NCBI GenBank assembly: GCA_025093555.1
Contig: JAIWNF010000009.1
Coordinates: forward strand, 647,501-711,500
Source: Circinella umbellata
Lineage: Eukaryota > Mucoromycota > Mucoromycetes > Mucorales > Lichtheimiaceae
Direction: 5' to 3'
DNA: 64,000 nt
Part shown: piece after piece, positions 11,319-24,036 of the stretch
Layout: each line of letters starts with the position of its first letter
How positions within the stretch are numbered: position 1 is the stretch's first letter
Notes under the pieces: generated by a model
What the model was told of the DNA's origin: nothing
The model's database searches: none
The model's input: the letters and a program-made list of their open reading frames with translations, nothing else
Translations under genes and position numbers: made by a program

Positions 11319-11668
11319 CAGTCAACCCCCGGTTTTTGCACACCTGAGATTTCCTAATTTTTTTGTTGCCGAACAGAAGACTTGCAACAAACGAAACTTG
11401 ACATATATTAAAATACACCATCTCATCAATTATTCTTTGCTAGCATTTTGGTTATTTCCATATTTGGATAAATATTCATAAGAATAATATACACAATTAT
11501 TAAATTATAGTATATAGTTTCCTCCCAATTAGCGCAACTCGCCCAAAAACCTTGATGTAAGTTGCAAGTTGCGATTCTATTAAGTATTTTTAACATTTTC
11601 AAAAACCAATGGTGCAGAACCGGGAAATTTGCACAAGCGGGAGGTGCAAAAGCGGGGGTTGTTGTCTG
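11319..11668. mobile_element. Pogo/Tc1-type MITE (350 bp, TA duplication)
   Basis: The left end starts CAGTCAACCCCCGG and continues TTTTTGCACACCT; the right end, read on the other strand, starts CAGACAACAACCCCCGC and continues TTTTGCACCTCCC. Both ends are flanked by TA (11317-11318 and 11669-11670). TIRs beginning CAGTCAACCCCCG with TA duplication are typical of pogo/Fot1 elements. There is no transposase inside. Confidence 0.8.
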
Positions 11669-11670
11669 TA

Positions 11671-13266
11671 ATTGCCCTTAATTGCTGAAATATACATACA
11701 ATATGCCTGTGTAGCATGGCTTTTCGATTCTCTATTTTAGAGACTGAACAAATAAATTCAAGAACGCATTGTTTACACACAAAAAGTATTGGTAATTAAA
11801 TAAAATTAAATACTAATTGTTATTATGAATATTAGTTGCTATGATAATATTATATAATTGACATTAACAACAAGAGCATAAAAATAACAGGCTGTACTAG
11901 ATGTGGTACTGTATTTTTTATAAGTGAATATAAACAACTCTGCTCGCTGATATCAAGAGAAAGCTATGTACTTTCTTTTTTTCTTTTGAAATCAGGAAAT
12001 ATAATTACCGCTGTGGGGTTTTCCATCCATGCTAAACGTTCTTCAGCAAAACTAACAGGTATTTGTCATGCAAAGAAAAGAAAATCATCAACGGAAGTTA
12101 CTATTTACTTTTAGTTAGAGTACTTCCCCCCTTTCATCTGATGGTTACTCTACTATAAAGGTTGCTTATTAGATTACCCGTCTATAAAAATATATCATAT
12201 AGGTAAGAAAATTGAGTTGTTTTTTTACTGCTGTACAATTTTGATCCGATAAGCATCTTCTAATTTTATTGATAAAAAAAAAAGCGTAAATTTTCTTTTT
12301 ATTACGTACATGACTTTCTCAATTATAAATTTCAATCTCTCTTCTTATTTAATGACTTTAGACCGTAGACTTTTCCCTATCTCTTCCAATAATAGTACTT
12401 GTTTTTTTATGAGAATGAAGAATACGTAATGTATGAATAAGTGTGTGAATACTTTAGTCTGATTGATTTCCATTTTTAGATAGGAATTCACACTCTTAGA
12501 CCGGGACTTATCGTAATTCTTAATAATTCGGGTATGAGATTACCAGAATTCTTTTATATTTATTTTTGGATAGCCGACATTCATTTTTTTTTAAAAAAAG
12601 TGTACCTGAGACCTAGGATATGCACCTGGGATATGTTATATTTTTGAACCAAATGATTTTATTATAAAATCTGAGGGAAAAGTTTTATGTTATATATTTA
12701 TAAAGTCCAACACATTTACGGGGAGAAAAAGAAAACAGACCTTCGAATAATATCCTTGTTGAAACACAAAACTATAATTTCTCAAGGTATTAAATTCTGA
12801 ACCGAAATTTTATTGTACAACGATGAAAGAAAAAGATTTTTTGTAACTCTTATCTTTGATACTTATGTCAGATAAAAGAAAAAAAGAGCGAAAGAAAGAA
12901 CGTTTTTAGGTATACATACTATTTTTCTGGATTAAAGCTTCTTTATGAGTATCATTATTGGTTCAAGATTAATTTTTATATGGAATTACTCATTTTTTTC
13001 AACATAAAAAGTACCGGGATATTATTTTTTCTTGAATAGTCAATTGTAATAATAGTTATGTATGTTTCAAGAAATAAGCAAATGTTGATCACCCGAGCGT
13101 GGAAAAAAATGAATAAAGAACTTAAGAAATTTGATCATGCACTCACCCCGTTTTTTTATTCTTTTATTTTCGAAATTATTTATCTTGTTTATCTTGTTTA
13201 CCTTTTCTTTGTTTTTTTTTTATTTGTTTTTTACCACGATTATATTATCAAAAAGAAGAAAAAAGG
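11671..13266. other. Gene-free stretch upstream of DHTKD1
   Basis: AT-rich with several stretches of T. I see no gene, tRNA or element. The last ~150 bp are pyrimidine-rich and probably include the DHTKD1 promoter and 5' UTR. Confidence 0.5.
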
Positions 13267-16200
13267 ATGTTTTCTTGTATATCACCTATTACAACTACAA
13301 CTCGCCGGTTAGCTATTGCTGAACCAAGACGTTTACTTCTTCAACCTTTAAATAACAAAAGAGTATCTACCACTCGATCAACGAATTTTCTATTGAAACG
13401 CCATTATCATGATCGAGAAGTATATGGTTATCGCGTTCCAAAAGAATACAAGATGCCTGATTATACTCAAGAAGAACTTGCCAATCGTATGGAATATGGT
13501 AGTTTAGTTCGATTTGTTCAATCGTATAGACAACATGGCCATAAGTCGGCTCATTTGGATCCTCTTGAAATCATGCAACACGAGTAAGTATATGTACATA
13601 TATAAGGCTAGAGAAAAAAAGTCCATGAGGATCTGGATTTGTACTTATAGTACAGTTGTAATAATTAATAATGATAATGATGTCTTTTATTCATACACTT
13701 TATAGAAAAGTATTAGCTCTTCAACCAGAGCGTTATGGATTAACAGATCCAAAAAAGATGTACAATCTTGCAGGTATAAAATTATCCCATCTTGTTTAAA
13801 CAAAAAAGAGTAAAGAAAAAGAGGCAGAAGACATTTTTTTTAATCAGTAACTCCATACTTTTTTTTGTTTCATTTTGTCTTCCTGAAACAGGTATTCTTC
13901 ATGTTACTGAATCCGCAAGTAATCCATCTGGTCGAGAGGAAGCAGATTTTGAAACTATTTTAAAACATCTCGATGCTGTTTATTGTGGTCGAATCGCTCA
14001 TGAATTTATGCATCTTCCTGTAAGTAAACATATTCCTTTTGCCTGATGTTGTCATGGGAACTACCAGTGTTAAAATATTGATGGAATTTTAATTCATTGT
14101 TTCTTTTTACGTATTGTAATTGATGTTATATTTATAGTCAGCAAGTGAAAGGCGATGGTGGTACCATGCCGTAGAATCATGGACAAAACCACAACTTTCA
14201 AGTAAACAAAAAAAAAGAATTCATGAATTATTGACAAAATCTGAAGTAAGTAATAGTAATAACTATAATTCATATTCTCACATCTGTACACAAAACACAA
14301 AACTAATAGCTATTATAGACCTTTGATCATTTTTTGGCAAAAAAATTCCCAAATGTTAAACGATATGGTTTGGAAGGGGCCGAAAGTATGATGGTAGCAT
14401 TGGATCGGTTGTTTGAACTGTCAGCAGAAGGTATAAATAAGGAAAAAGACAAGTGTAAAAGGGAAAAGGAGATAAAAGGTGGTCAGGGGGCGGGACGACC
14501 GTGAGAAAAATTTAGTTGCGTGAGAAGACGCATTATTATATTTTTATTTTGCATAAATTTATACTGTATATGCTGATTATTTTTAAAAAAAATATCATAT
14601 TATAGCTGGTGTACAAGATGTGCTTATTGGTATGCCTCATCGTGGTCGTCTCAATTTACTTTGTGACTTGTTAGAATATCCTCATGCCGCTTTATTTAGT
14701 AAAATGAAAGGAAATTCAGAATTACCTGGTGGTACAGCTCATAGCGGTGATGTTATTTCACATTTGAGTAATGTATCGTTTTTTATATACATGCTATATT
14801 TTTTTTGTAGGTGGCGTATGGATTATATTTATAGAAACCAATTTTTATATATTTTATTTTTTATAGTTAATAATCCAACTCTCAAGTATGATGGTGGTGA
14901 GGTTCATGTCTCATTATTGAGTAATCCTTCACATTTGGAAGCTGTAAATCCAGTTGTTATGGGTAAAGCAAGAGCCAAGCAAACTGAGTTAATGTCAAGC
15001 GCAAGTTCAGAGTGCAGTTTGGGAGATCGTGTTATGGCTGTACAAATTCATGGTGATGCTGTGAGTTTAATTCCTATAAAATAATCATTTACCAGCACCT
15101 GATATCATAATAATTAATAATATTGTTTTGTATATTTATATTAATAATAGGCCTTTAGTGGACAAGGTATTGTCATGGAATCACTGGGCATGTCTAACTT
15201 GCCTCATTATTCATCTGGTGGCTCAGTTCATATTGTGGTTAATAACCAGCTGGGTTATACAACACCGGCACAAAATGCACGCTCATCTACTTATTGTTCA
15301 GATATTGGTAAAATGATTAATGTTCCTGTTATTCATGTTAATGGTGATTTCCCTGAAGATGTTGCTCGTGCAATTGATGTAGTTTTTGAATATCGTAACA
15401 AGTTCCGAAAGGTAATATTTATAGACATACTTTCAATCTTTCTTTCCCTTTTTATCCCTCAAAAAAGTTTAGCGATATACTTACTTAATTTTTACTTATA
15501 GGATATTATTCTTGATTTGATCTGTTATCGTCGTTGGGGTCACAACGAGTTAGATGAACCAGCATTTACCCAACCTCTCATGTACAACAACATTCGTCTC
15601 CACAATTCTGTTCCTAAACAGTATGAACAAAAATTAATCGAAGATAATGTATTTGAATCTTCTGAAAGTGTTGCTGCCGTACGAGAATCCCAGTATGAAT
15701 TATTGGATAGTGAATTAAAAAAAGCCAACGATGCTGGTTCTGTTGAGTGTCCCTCTTCTTATCATTTGGAAGGCAACTGGAAAGGAATTCAACATGTCAA
15801 GACTCGACCACTTCCAGAAGAAGAACCTGATACTGGCGTGGAAAAGGATATTTTGGATCTTGTTGGTAAGCAATCCGTTACTGCACCTGATGCAGACAAT
15901 ATCAAGTTACATCCGCGATTAGAAAAGTATCATATTGGTTCAAGACTCAAGCGACTTGAAAAGGGAGCTGGTATTGATTGGGCTACTGCTGAAGCCCTTG
16001 CATTTGGTACCTTATTAAAGGAAGGACATGATGTAAGAATTTCCGGCCAAGATGTTGGACGTGGTACTTTCTCTCAACGTCATGCCATGTTTGTGGATCA
16101 AAATACGGAAAAAGCAGTCATTCCATTAAATCATGGATTAGGTGATGGTCAAGGTTTTCTTGAAGTAAGATTACAAAAAGAAAAAAAGGAGAATGATATG

Positions 16201-17562
16201 GAATTTTAAAAGGTGCAATTGAGTACCACACATTTTTTTTTCGTGATTATTGATCTGTGTAACGCATATAATGCTATGATAGGTTGCCAATAGTCCCTTA
16301 TCTGAATATGCTGTTCTTGGATTTGAATATGGCATGTCCATTGAATCTCCTAATCGTTTAGTTATTTGGGAAGCCCAATTTGGCGATTTCTTTAATGGTG
16401 CCCAAATTGCTATTGATACGTTTATTTCAAGTAGTGAAGCTAAATGGTTACGTCAAACTGGTCTTGTCATGCTCTTGCCTCATGGTCAAGATGGTGCTGG
16501 TCCTGAACATTCATCGTCCCATGTAGAACGTTTTCTTCAGGTAATAAATTATTGCTTATGGGTGAACACACACACACACACACTCTCTCTCTTTTTTTTT
16601 CTATTCTTTTTTGATTATTATTTTGAAACTAACAAAAATAAACTTTTTTGGTTTTTCATTTATAGATGAGCAATGAGCCTATTGATATTGAGAAATGCTA
16701 TGATATTGCACCTAATTGGTCTGTTGTTAACTGTACTACACCTGCTCAATATTTCCATCTTCTCAGACGCCAGGCAAGTATATATAATTTTAATATGCTG
16801 CTTCAAACACAGTACGTCAAATACTTATAACAATGATATTTTCTATTTATGTCCATAGATTCATCGCCCATACAGAAAGCCATTGATTGTTATTTCACCA
16901 AAAGGTTTACTCAAGTCACCAGCTGCCGTTAGTACATTGGATGAAATGGCACCTGGAATGCAATTCAAACCTGTATTAGATGATCCAGTAGCAACCCAGG
17001 CACCTAATGAAATTGAAAAGGTCGTGTTTGTATCTGGAAAGCTTTACTATGATTTAGTTAAAGAAAGAGCTTCCAAGGGCCTTGATGATCGTATTGCCCT
17101 GGTTAGAATTGAGGTATGTAAAGAAAAAGAAATCTAGACAATAGTTTATGCTTCATTATATCATTGGTAATCAGAAAAAAAGAATTCACAATTATTATTT
17201 TGATTAATGAATAGGAAATGAGCCCATTCCCACGAAATGAACTTGAAAACGTCATTGATCAATATAGTTATGCTCGTGACTTTGTCTGGTGTCAAGAAGA
17301 ACCTGAAAATGCTGGTGCTTATACATTCATGGCTCCTCGAATTGCTCAACTTATCCCACGCAATGAAAAGGTAATTTTCTATTATATAAAATTTTGAATT
17401 AAGTAGGTGCGTAATATTTCCAAGTTATTAATTTTCCTTTTTATTGTTTATATGTAGCTACAATATATTGGACGAGAAGCATTAGCTGCACCAGCTACTG
17501 GAATCTCGTCGCAATACCGTGCTGAACAAGCACAATTAATACAAGATGCTTTAACTTTGTAA
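13267..17562 (+). CDS. DHTKD1: 2-oxoadipate dehydrogenase E1 component, mitochondrial (DHTKD1-type)
   Basis: Fourteen exons (13267-13583, 13706-13773, 13892-14019, 14138-14245, 14319-14430, 14606-14767, 14867-15060, 15151-15411, 15502-16164, 16283-16540, 16666-16773, 16859-17113, 17215-17370, 17458-17562) give 964 residues. The N-terminus is Arg-rich and lacks acids, as in a mitochondrial presequence. Motifs are those of ThDP-dependent 2-oxoacid dehydrogenase E1: [37 protein letters not shown] (cofactor site), [51 protein letters not shown]. Start [10 protein letters not shown] and the length near 920-960 favour DHTKD1 (lysine/tryptophan degradation, 2-oxoadipate to glutaryl-CoA) over the longer 2-oxoglutarate E1, which has an extra N-terminal lipoyl-binding-type motif. 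Intron 11 (16774-16858) uses a GC donor. Confidence 0.93.
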
Positions 17563-19546
17563 AATTTATCAATCTTAAAAAAATAGAAAATCAAATTCTC
17601 TTTCCTCTTTCACATTAATCAATTTAAGCAAGCAAATCACTCTTCCATTTTGTATTATCATTACCACGCATTGATTCTTTCTTTTGTTATTACTATACTA
17701 AAACAAATACGTACAACGTATCTAGATATTTGTTTTATTATACTACAAGTAACAAGATGTAACCAAATTAAAATATCTCACTAATAATGTATACAATAAT
17801 ACGTAATATTAGATGAAGTCCATGATTGGACACATGATTATAGTTATATTTAAGGGACATAAAACAACATTTACAACAACGATGTAGTTGTTTATTAAAA
17901 TTAAGAATTGATCATCACTGTCCAAGCCTACTGATTAACATAACTAAAATTTTATTAGTTTTGTTAGTATATATAACAAAATTCTCCTCTATTATTCTTT
18001 ATTGATCATGTCATCTATTATCATTATTATTACTAAATTCAATAAGAAGTTGGCCAATGGTCCGGTAGTAATATGTTACTATTATCTCTTCTAAAATACC
18101 ATATACTGGGGCGATACGTAGACTGTCAATAATGATGCTAAATTATGGTCATCTAATAGCATTCAATATTATAGAAAAGTTATCTATAGACAAAAGATAA
18201 ATATGATTTTTCTTGTTTTTCCATAGCCTTGTAAGGCTAGTGGTTGTTAGCATGGTTATCAAACATATAACCAAGCAGCAACAAAAAATTTGTTTGTTGC
18301 CATAGTATTTCAACATGTTTAATAGTTTAAAAAGTATAATTTTTATTAAAGTGACAAGACTAAAATGACCGGCACCAGTAGGTCAAGATGTTTAATATGT
18401 AGAAGTTAGGTATCAATATATTAATTCTTAATTTTTAGGAGCAAATTGTTTGTTCTCATTATCATCAAATAGAAGAAAAGCATACAAATAAAGATATTGA
18501 TTTTTTTCTTCACTTTTATTATTGAGGGGGGGGGGATAAGTATAATATAATAAGAGAGAAAGGGGTTTATGAACTAATATTTGCTTCTCCTTTTTTTTTT
18601 TTGAACATCTTATAAAAATCAATCTTCTTTATCATACGTAAGCTGTACTGCTTTAAATTACATACGCGCTTTGGTAATTATATCATATCGTATACTACAT
18701 CAATAATAGCAACAGCAACTTCTCTTTTATATATATATTTAAAAAGTTAACCGGTAACATTCAGTATGTAATATATAAGTATAACTATATATTCACTATG
18801 ATAACTTTTTACTTTCATACCGCCGTAGGAAATAAAGCTATTGGTTTACAAAGAACACATGTTATATTTCTTGCATCAAGTCATTTTGATTTTTCATAGT
18901 ACCTGTTTTTTTTTTTTTGCTTATATGTAAAAATAAATACACTTATATAACATATATTACATGTACACCCCCCAACAAAATAAAGTTATACTTTTTTTTT
19001 CTGAAAGGGATGAATTTGAGTTGAGTAGTTGATCCCTTGGGGGATTTTCGCTAATTCCCATAATGATAAGGAAGGAAACGATAAAGTCAGAGTCGGATAT
19101 AAATTCAGCCACTATTACCTAAAGAAAGGGATAATGATAAAGAAAAGCAAAGAGTATTATGACAACAGTAGTGAATTAAAATTCTATACATCAATATTTG
19201 TATTCACCAAATATGGTAACGTAACAGTAGTAGTGATGGCTGTATGTTTGATACACAATTTATCGCAGTAGATGAATAAGAGAGGATGTTTTTTTTAATG
19301 AGTCAGAAAAATTATACAGGAATAGAGATACACTAATGTCATCATTGTTGCTGCGAAATCAGTATTGTTTATCTTTTGTACTTCATTCCCTAGCAAGAAA
19401 GACCCCATGCTGCGGTATAATTTCAAATTGATAAATAGCGCTATTTTCCTACACTCGCCACACTGGTGGTGTCTCCGACATACTTTACTCTCCGTATCAT
19501 AGTACTGTTACCACCACATACTTTCTACTGTTGCTGCTCGACAACA
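17563..19546. other. Long gene-free stretch between DHTKD1 and VMS1
   Basis: AT-rich, with poly-T and poly-A runs and several short frames of no evident meaning (for example 19029-19271). I found no tRNA, domain or repeat. The last few hundred bases should hold the VMS1 promoter. Confidence 0.5.
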
Positions 19547-21814
19547 ATGCTAGACATTGAAAAATTACAACAACGTCCATTGAGCGTTTTTCATATACCT
19601 CAAGAATTACTTCACTTGTTACACCTTGTTGACTATAATGGCGATCAACAACAACAAGATAAAGAAAAGGTTGCCGTAACTGCATCAGCACTCGAGAAAT
19701 TAGACATTCAACTTGAAATTAAGGATGCAACCACTACCAAACCTGATTCACCTGATATATTAACCTGTAATACCTGCGATCTCGCCTTTTCCACGAACGA
19801 TCGTCAAGATCATCGTAAACATTTTTCAACCGATTGGCATCGATATAATATTAAGCGGAAATTAGTACTTAAACAACCACCTGTGTCGTTATCTCAGTTT
19901 GAATCTATGATTGCTGGTAAGATAAACTTATTGAATTTTTTTTTTCTTGGATGGTCCTAGCTTTGAAGGAGGAGGAAAAAAAAATTACGTTACTGATACA
20001 TAACCTATTATTAAATATAGATTTGGCTGAAAGCATCTCTGGATCCGAATCTGAAGGTGATGATGATGATGATAATGAAGATACCACGAGTAATAGCAGT
20101 GTTAATGAAAATGATGATACAAATGCACTTGTTAATAAACAATTTAAGCAAAAAGAAAAAGAGGAAGCATTACAAGTTTCACTTGATACTGTACAACAAA
20201 ACTTATCTCCATTTGAAAAGAAAAACCGTGCTTTAACTTGGTTTCAAGCATCTCCTACCATTTCTGGATCTTATCATTTTGGCGTGTATCGAAAATTGAC
20301 TGAATCATTGGAAGGATTACAACGGATCCAAGCAACCCAATTTGAACAAAAGAAGCGTGTGTGGACTATTATTATGATTGGAGGTGGGCATTTTGCTGGT
20401 GCTGTAGTAGACGTGAATAAGAGTATTCGTGGACCTCATCATAGGTTGGATATTAACGAAGTGAAAATGGTGACACATAAAACATTTCATCGTTATACCA
20501 GTAAGTCATAACATTTTAAAAAAGACGCCAATCAGTGATGAACATGATATAAACTTTCAGTTGACTCAAATTTATTTTTTTGGGTTTTTTTTTTCAGCGA
20601 GACGAAAACAAGGTGGGTCACAATCTGCAAACGATAACGCAAAAGGTGCAGCAAATTCAGCTGGTGCGCAAATCCGTCGATATAACGAACAAATGTTACA
20701 GCAAGAAGTGCGCGAAGTTTTGAGCCAATGGAAACAACACATTCAGGAAAGTGAACATGTTTTTGTTCATGCACCTAGTAATAATCGTAAAGTGGTCTAC
20801 GGTTATGATGGTGCTATTCTGACCCGTGAGACAGCTCAAAGTATTCCTTTCCCCACCAGACGACCTACACTTAATGAAGTACGACGTGTGTTTATTGAAC
20901 TAAGTACATTCAAGATCGTTGAAACAGATATTGAAGCGATTCAAGCACATCGAGCAAAAGTGATTGACAAGGAGGAAAGAGCACGACAGCAATTAGAAAA
21001 ATCGAAAGCTACTTCTACTAGTGCTAACAAACAACAACAGTCGATAAAAAAAACAGACAGACCTATTGAAGTTGAAAAATTAGTGACTCTAACCAAGCAA
21101 GGTAAAGAGCAATTGGTATTGGCACATGTTCGAAAACATGAGGATATGTTGCTGTCGCTATCTCGTGGTCAATTAATACCATCCTCATCCGCAAATACCA
21201 CAAAAGAGCAAATTCAAGAGGAAGGCGATAATAAAGAAGATGCTGATGATGAAATGAAACGGTATCCAACTTTACTTCATTTAGCAGCACATGGTGGCTA
21301 TTCTACGCTCGTGTCTGCCCTTTTACGGGAATTAAATGTGGATCCGACCATAAAAAATGATTTGGGTAAAACAGCTTATGAGGTTGCCAAGGATAAAGAA
21401 ACACGTAATGCATTCAGACGATGTATGTGTGATTTACCAAAACATTGGGATTGGTTGAATGAAGCACGGGTTCCAAGCCCATTGACGCGTGAGGCTGAAC
21501 TAGAACAATTAGAGAAGGATAGGGTGCGAAAAGAGCGTGATGCTGAGCGACGGCGAAAAATTGAATCGGAACGACAAAAGAAAGAAGAAGCTCGTATGCA
21601 AAAGAAAAAACAAGAGCAACAGTTATTATCATCATCATCACCAAGCAGAACAACAACAAAGACAGGACCGCAAATATTAGGGGGCGTAGGAACATCAAGT
21701 AATCCTTCTGGAATGAATATGGCAAATATGACGCCGGAGGCAAGAACACGATTAGAAAGGGAAATGAGAGCAAGGGCTGCGGAAGAACGGATGCGACGAT
21801 TGCAAAACAAATAA
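19547..21814 (+). CDS. VMS1: Vms1/ANKZF1-type peptidyl-tRNA endonuclease of ribosome quality control
   Basis: Three exons (19547-19916, 20021-20500, 20598-21814), 688 residues. A zinc finger sits at about residues 74-98 (CNTCDLAF...HFSTDWH). The VLRF1 release-factor-like domain follows, including MIGGGHFAGAVVD and the catalytic GGSQSANDN loop with its essential Gln, split by the second intron. Downstream are an ankyrin segment (LLHLAAHGGYSTLVSALL) and a long basic coiled coil ending in RARAAEERMRRL, which fits the VCP/Cdc48-interacting motif. The family releases nascent chains from stalled 60S subunits and works at mitochondria. I chose the ATG at 19547 because an earlier in-frame ATG (19466) adds a non-conserved hydrophobic leader; the earlier start cannot be excluded. 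Confidence 0.92.
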
Positions 21815-24036
21815 CATTGACATATTTTCTATATAATAACCCTTTCAACTGTATTACATGTAAAAATTTCATGCACCATTATTCTCTCTGTTTCCCCTTT
21901 TCTTTCTATACGCCCCCTCCCCATAAAATAAATGTATATAATCGAAATATACATCCAAAGTAAGAATAAAATATATGGCCTCCATCATCATCAAATTCCC
22001 ATATTTTATCAGTTAAAAACCAATAAAAAGAACCACACGAAAAAGAAAAGGGGTGGAGCAAAAAAAAATAGAAAAAAGGGCAAGGAGGATTACCAAAAGT
22101 AAAGGGCATAATAATATAATAATAGTAATAAGTAAAACTAATTGCAGATGATTCATTATCATTTATACAAATATAAAACAACAACATGGTCTCATGATCG
22201 AAGAAGTTATTTATTTTCTTATTGTCATGTTTTGCGGACAATCATACGTTTGTGTAACCAAACACTTCATTTAAATTTGATTTGTTGCATCTTGGTGCAG
22301 CAATAAGCTAATTATAACTATACATTTCACGCACAAACCTATACTTTTTTTTTATATATATTTTGCTGAGCAAAAAAAAAAAAAAAGCTCACTAAATCAA
22401 AGAAAATAACAAGGGTGGGGGGTGGTGGTTCAGAAGTTCATAAAAGGAGATTAGAAGAGGAGAAATATTGAAGTATTAGAGTATAGAGAAGACAGAAAGA
22501 GCTTGTGAAATGAAACTAAGCGGAAAAGGAAAGTTATCCCAATTTTGTCTGTGTGCATTATCATTTTCTTAATTAAGTTTACAGCTCAATTTAATTCTTT
22601 TTAACTACTATTTATCCTGCAAAAAATTCATGTTTATATCAATCAATCTTGTTATGACATATTAATACATTATACTTGTGCCAACAATATTTGTTATGAG
22701 TGTTTAAGCGGCGAATTATTTTTGTTTATAATAATGCCAAAGTCTAAAAAACGACACTTGTTCTTTTTTGTATATCGATGATGCTTTTTTTTTTCTGCGC
22801 TACTCTTAATTAATACTTCTTTATGTGATCTGTTTAATAGTATGGGAAAAAAAAATAGTGATTAAAATCAGGGCCCATGTGATCATGCTTCTAATAAAGT
22901 GTTAGCAAACAGCGGCGTATCTATGTTCTTTTTTGAGTTGACAGGTTTAAACTACATAAAGGAGCTCCCTTGCTACACCTATGTAATAATAAAAGGGGAA
23001 GAGAGAAAGAGAAAAAAAACAATCTTATTTTTATTATATGACAATCCATTTTGGTTCTTCGTCAAGATCTACCATTTAAAAAGGGAGAGTTTATAGAGAG
23101 AGAAGCAAAAAATAAACAGGAGTGTGGGTGGGGGGAGAAGGGCAGCAGTAGCAGTAGAGGATGAAGGGAAAGAGGGGTATGTATATGTGTTTATGATGAG
23201 AACAAAGAGAAGGAGGTGCTAGTATTTTGAGTGGGGAGAAAAGAAGCTTAAGATAATAATTATTATAATAACCATTTTTATTTTCAAACAAAAAGGTGTT
23301 TCTACCACTATTATAAACTTCAGGAGAAAAAAAAAATATATGCTGGGAAATTTACGTGATAATTTATTACAAGAAATTATGTTTCTCTTTTTTCTTATTG
23401 TTTATAAGGTGGTCTGAGCAATTCACAATAAAGGCAAAAAGCCTTTTTAATGGTGATACGAAAAGGGTCATAAAATGACAAAAGTTATTATTTTGGGGCA
23501 TATAACATAAATGTAATACAACTGCTTCTTGGTCCCATTTGGCGGGAATAGGAACGGGAGTTAACTTTTTTTTTCTTATTATTCTTCGATGAGCTGTGGA
23601 AGAAAAAGGATACACAGATTATTTACACACACCAAAAAAAAAGAAACTCCTTCTCTTATTGTCTTTATGAAAAAGGCAACCTAACAAGAGGGAGTTGCGG
23701 TATGTTATTGATTTGATCGATGATTAGGTATTATACATGGGTTGGGGGGAGAGGAGGACTTACGAGTGGATATTAAAATAAAATAAGATGGTTAAAATAA
23801 CCGCACCAGCGTCTTTAATACAACTCATTTCTTCTTGTTCTTTTTATTTGTTTTATCCTTTTCTTTTTCACTCTTTTATTTTTTATACTTTTTTTTTTAT
23901 ATTTTTATATTTTTATTTTTATATTTATATTTCTTTTTTTTTTGTTCCCGACTTTTTTTTTTTTCCTTGTAGAACAATATTAATTCCTCTCCCGTCGTTT
24001 TTTTGCGTTACCTACCATAAAAAAAAGTGAAAAAAG
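21815..24036. other. Long gene-free stretch, probable regulatory/UTR DNA
   Basis: The 2.2 kb between VMS1 and the ankyrin gene holds purine-rich tracts (22380-22530, 23080-23240) and a strongly T-rich tract (23860-23970) just before the next start. No domain, tRNA or transposon end was recognised. The length suggests a long 5' leader or regulatory region for the ankyrin gene. Confidence 0.5.

Noticed and set aside
13267..17562. 2-oxoglutarate dehydrogenase E1 (KGD1) as the identity
   Set aside because: Length, N-terminal VYGYRVP start and several motif variants fit DHTKD1 better than the longer KGD1.
18200..18320. Possible tRNA-like hairpin around CCTTGTAAGGCTAGTGG
   Set aside because: No cloverleaf or B-box sequence could be traced; only a local hairpin.
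21376..21872. Minus-strand frames of 144 and 152 codons opposite the VMS1 C-terminus
   Set aside because: Shadows of the basic coiled-coil coding region; no domain or start context.
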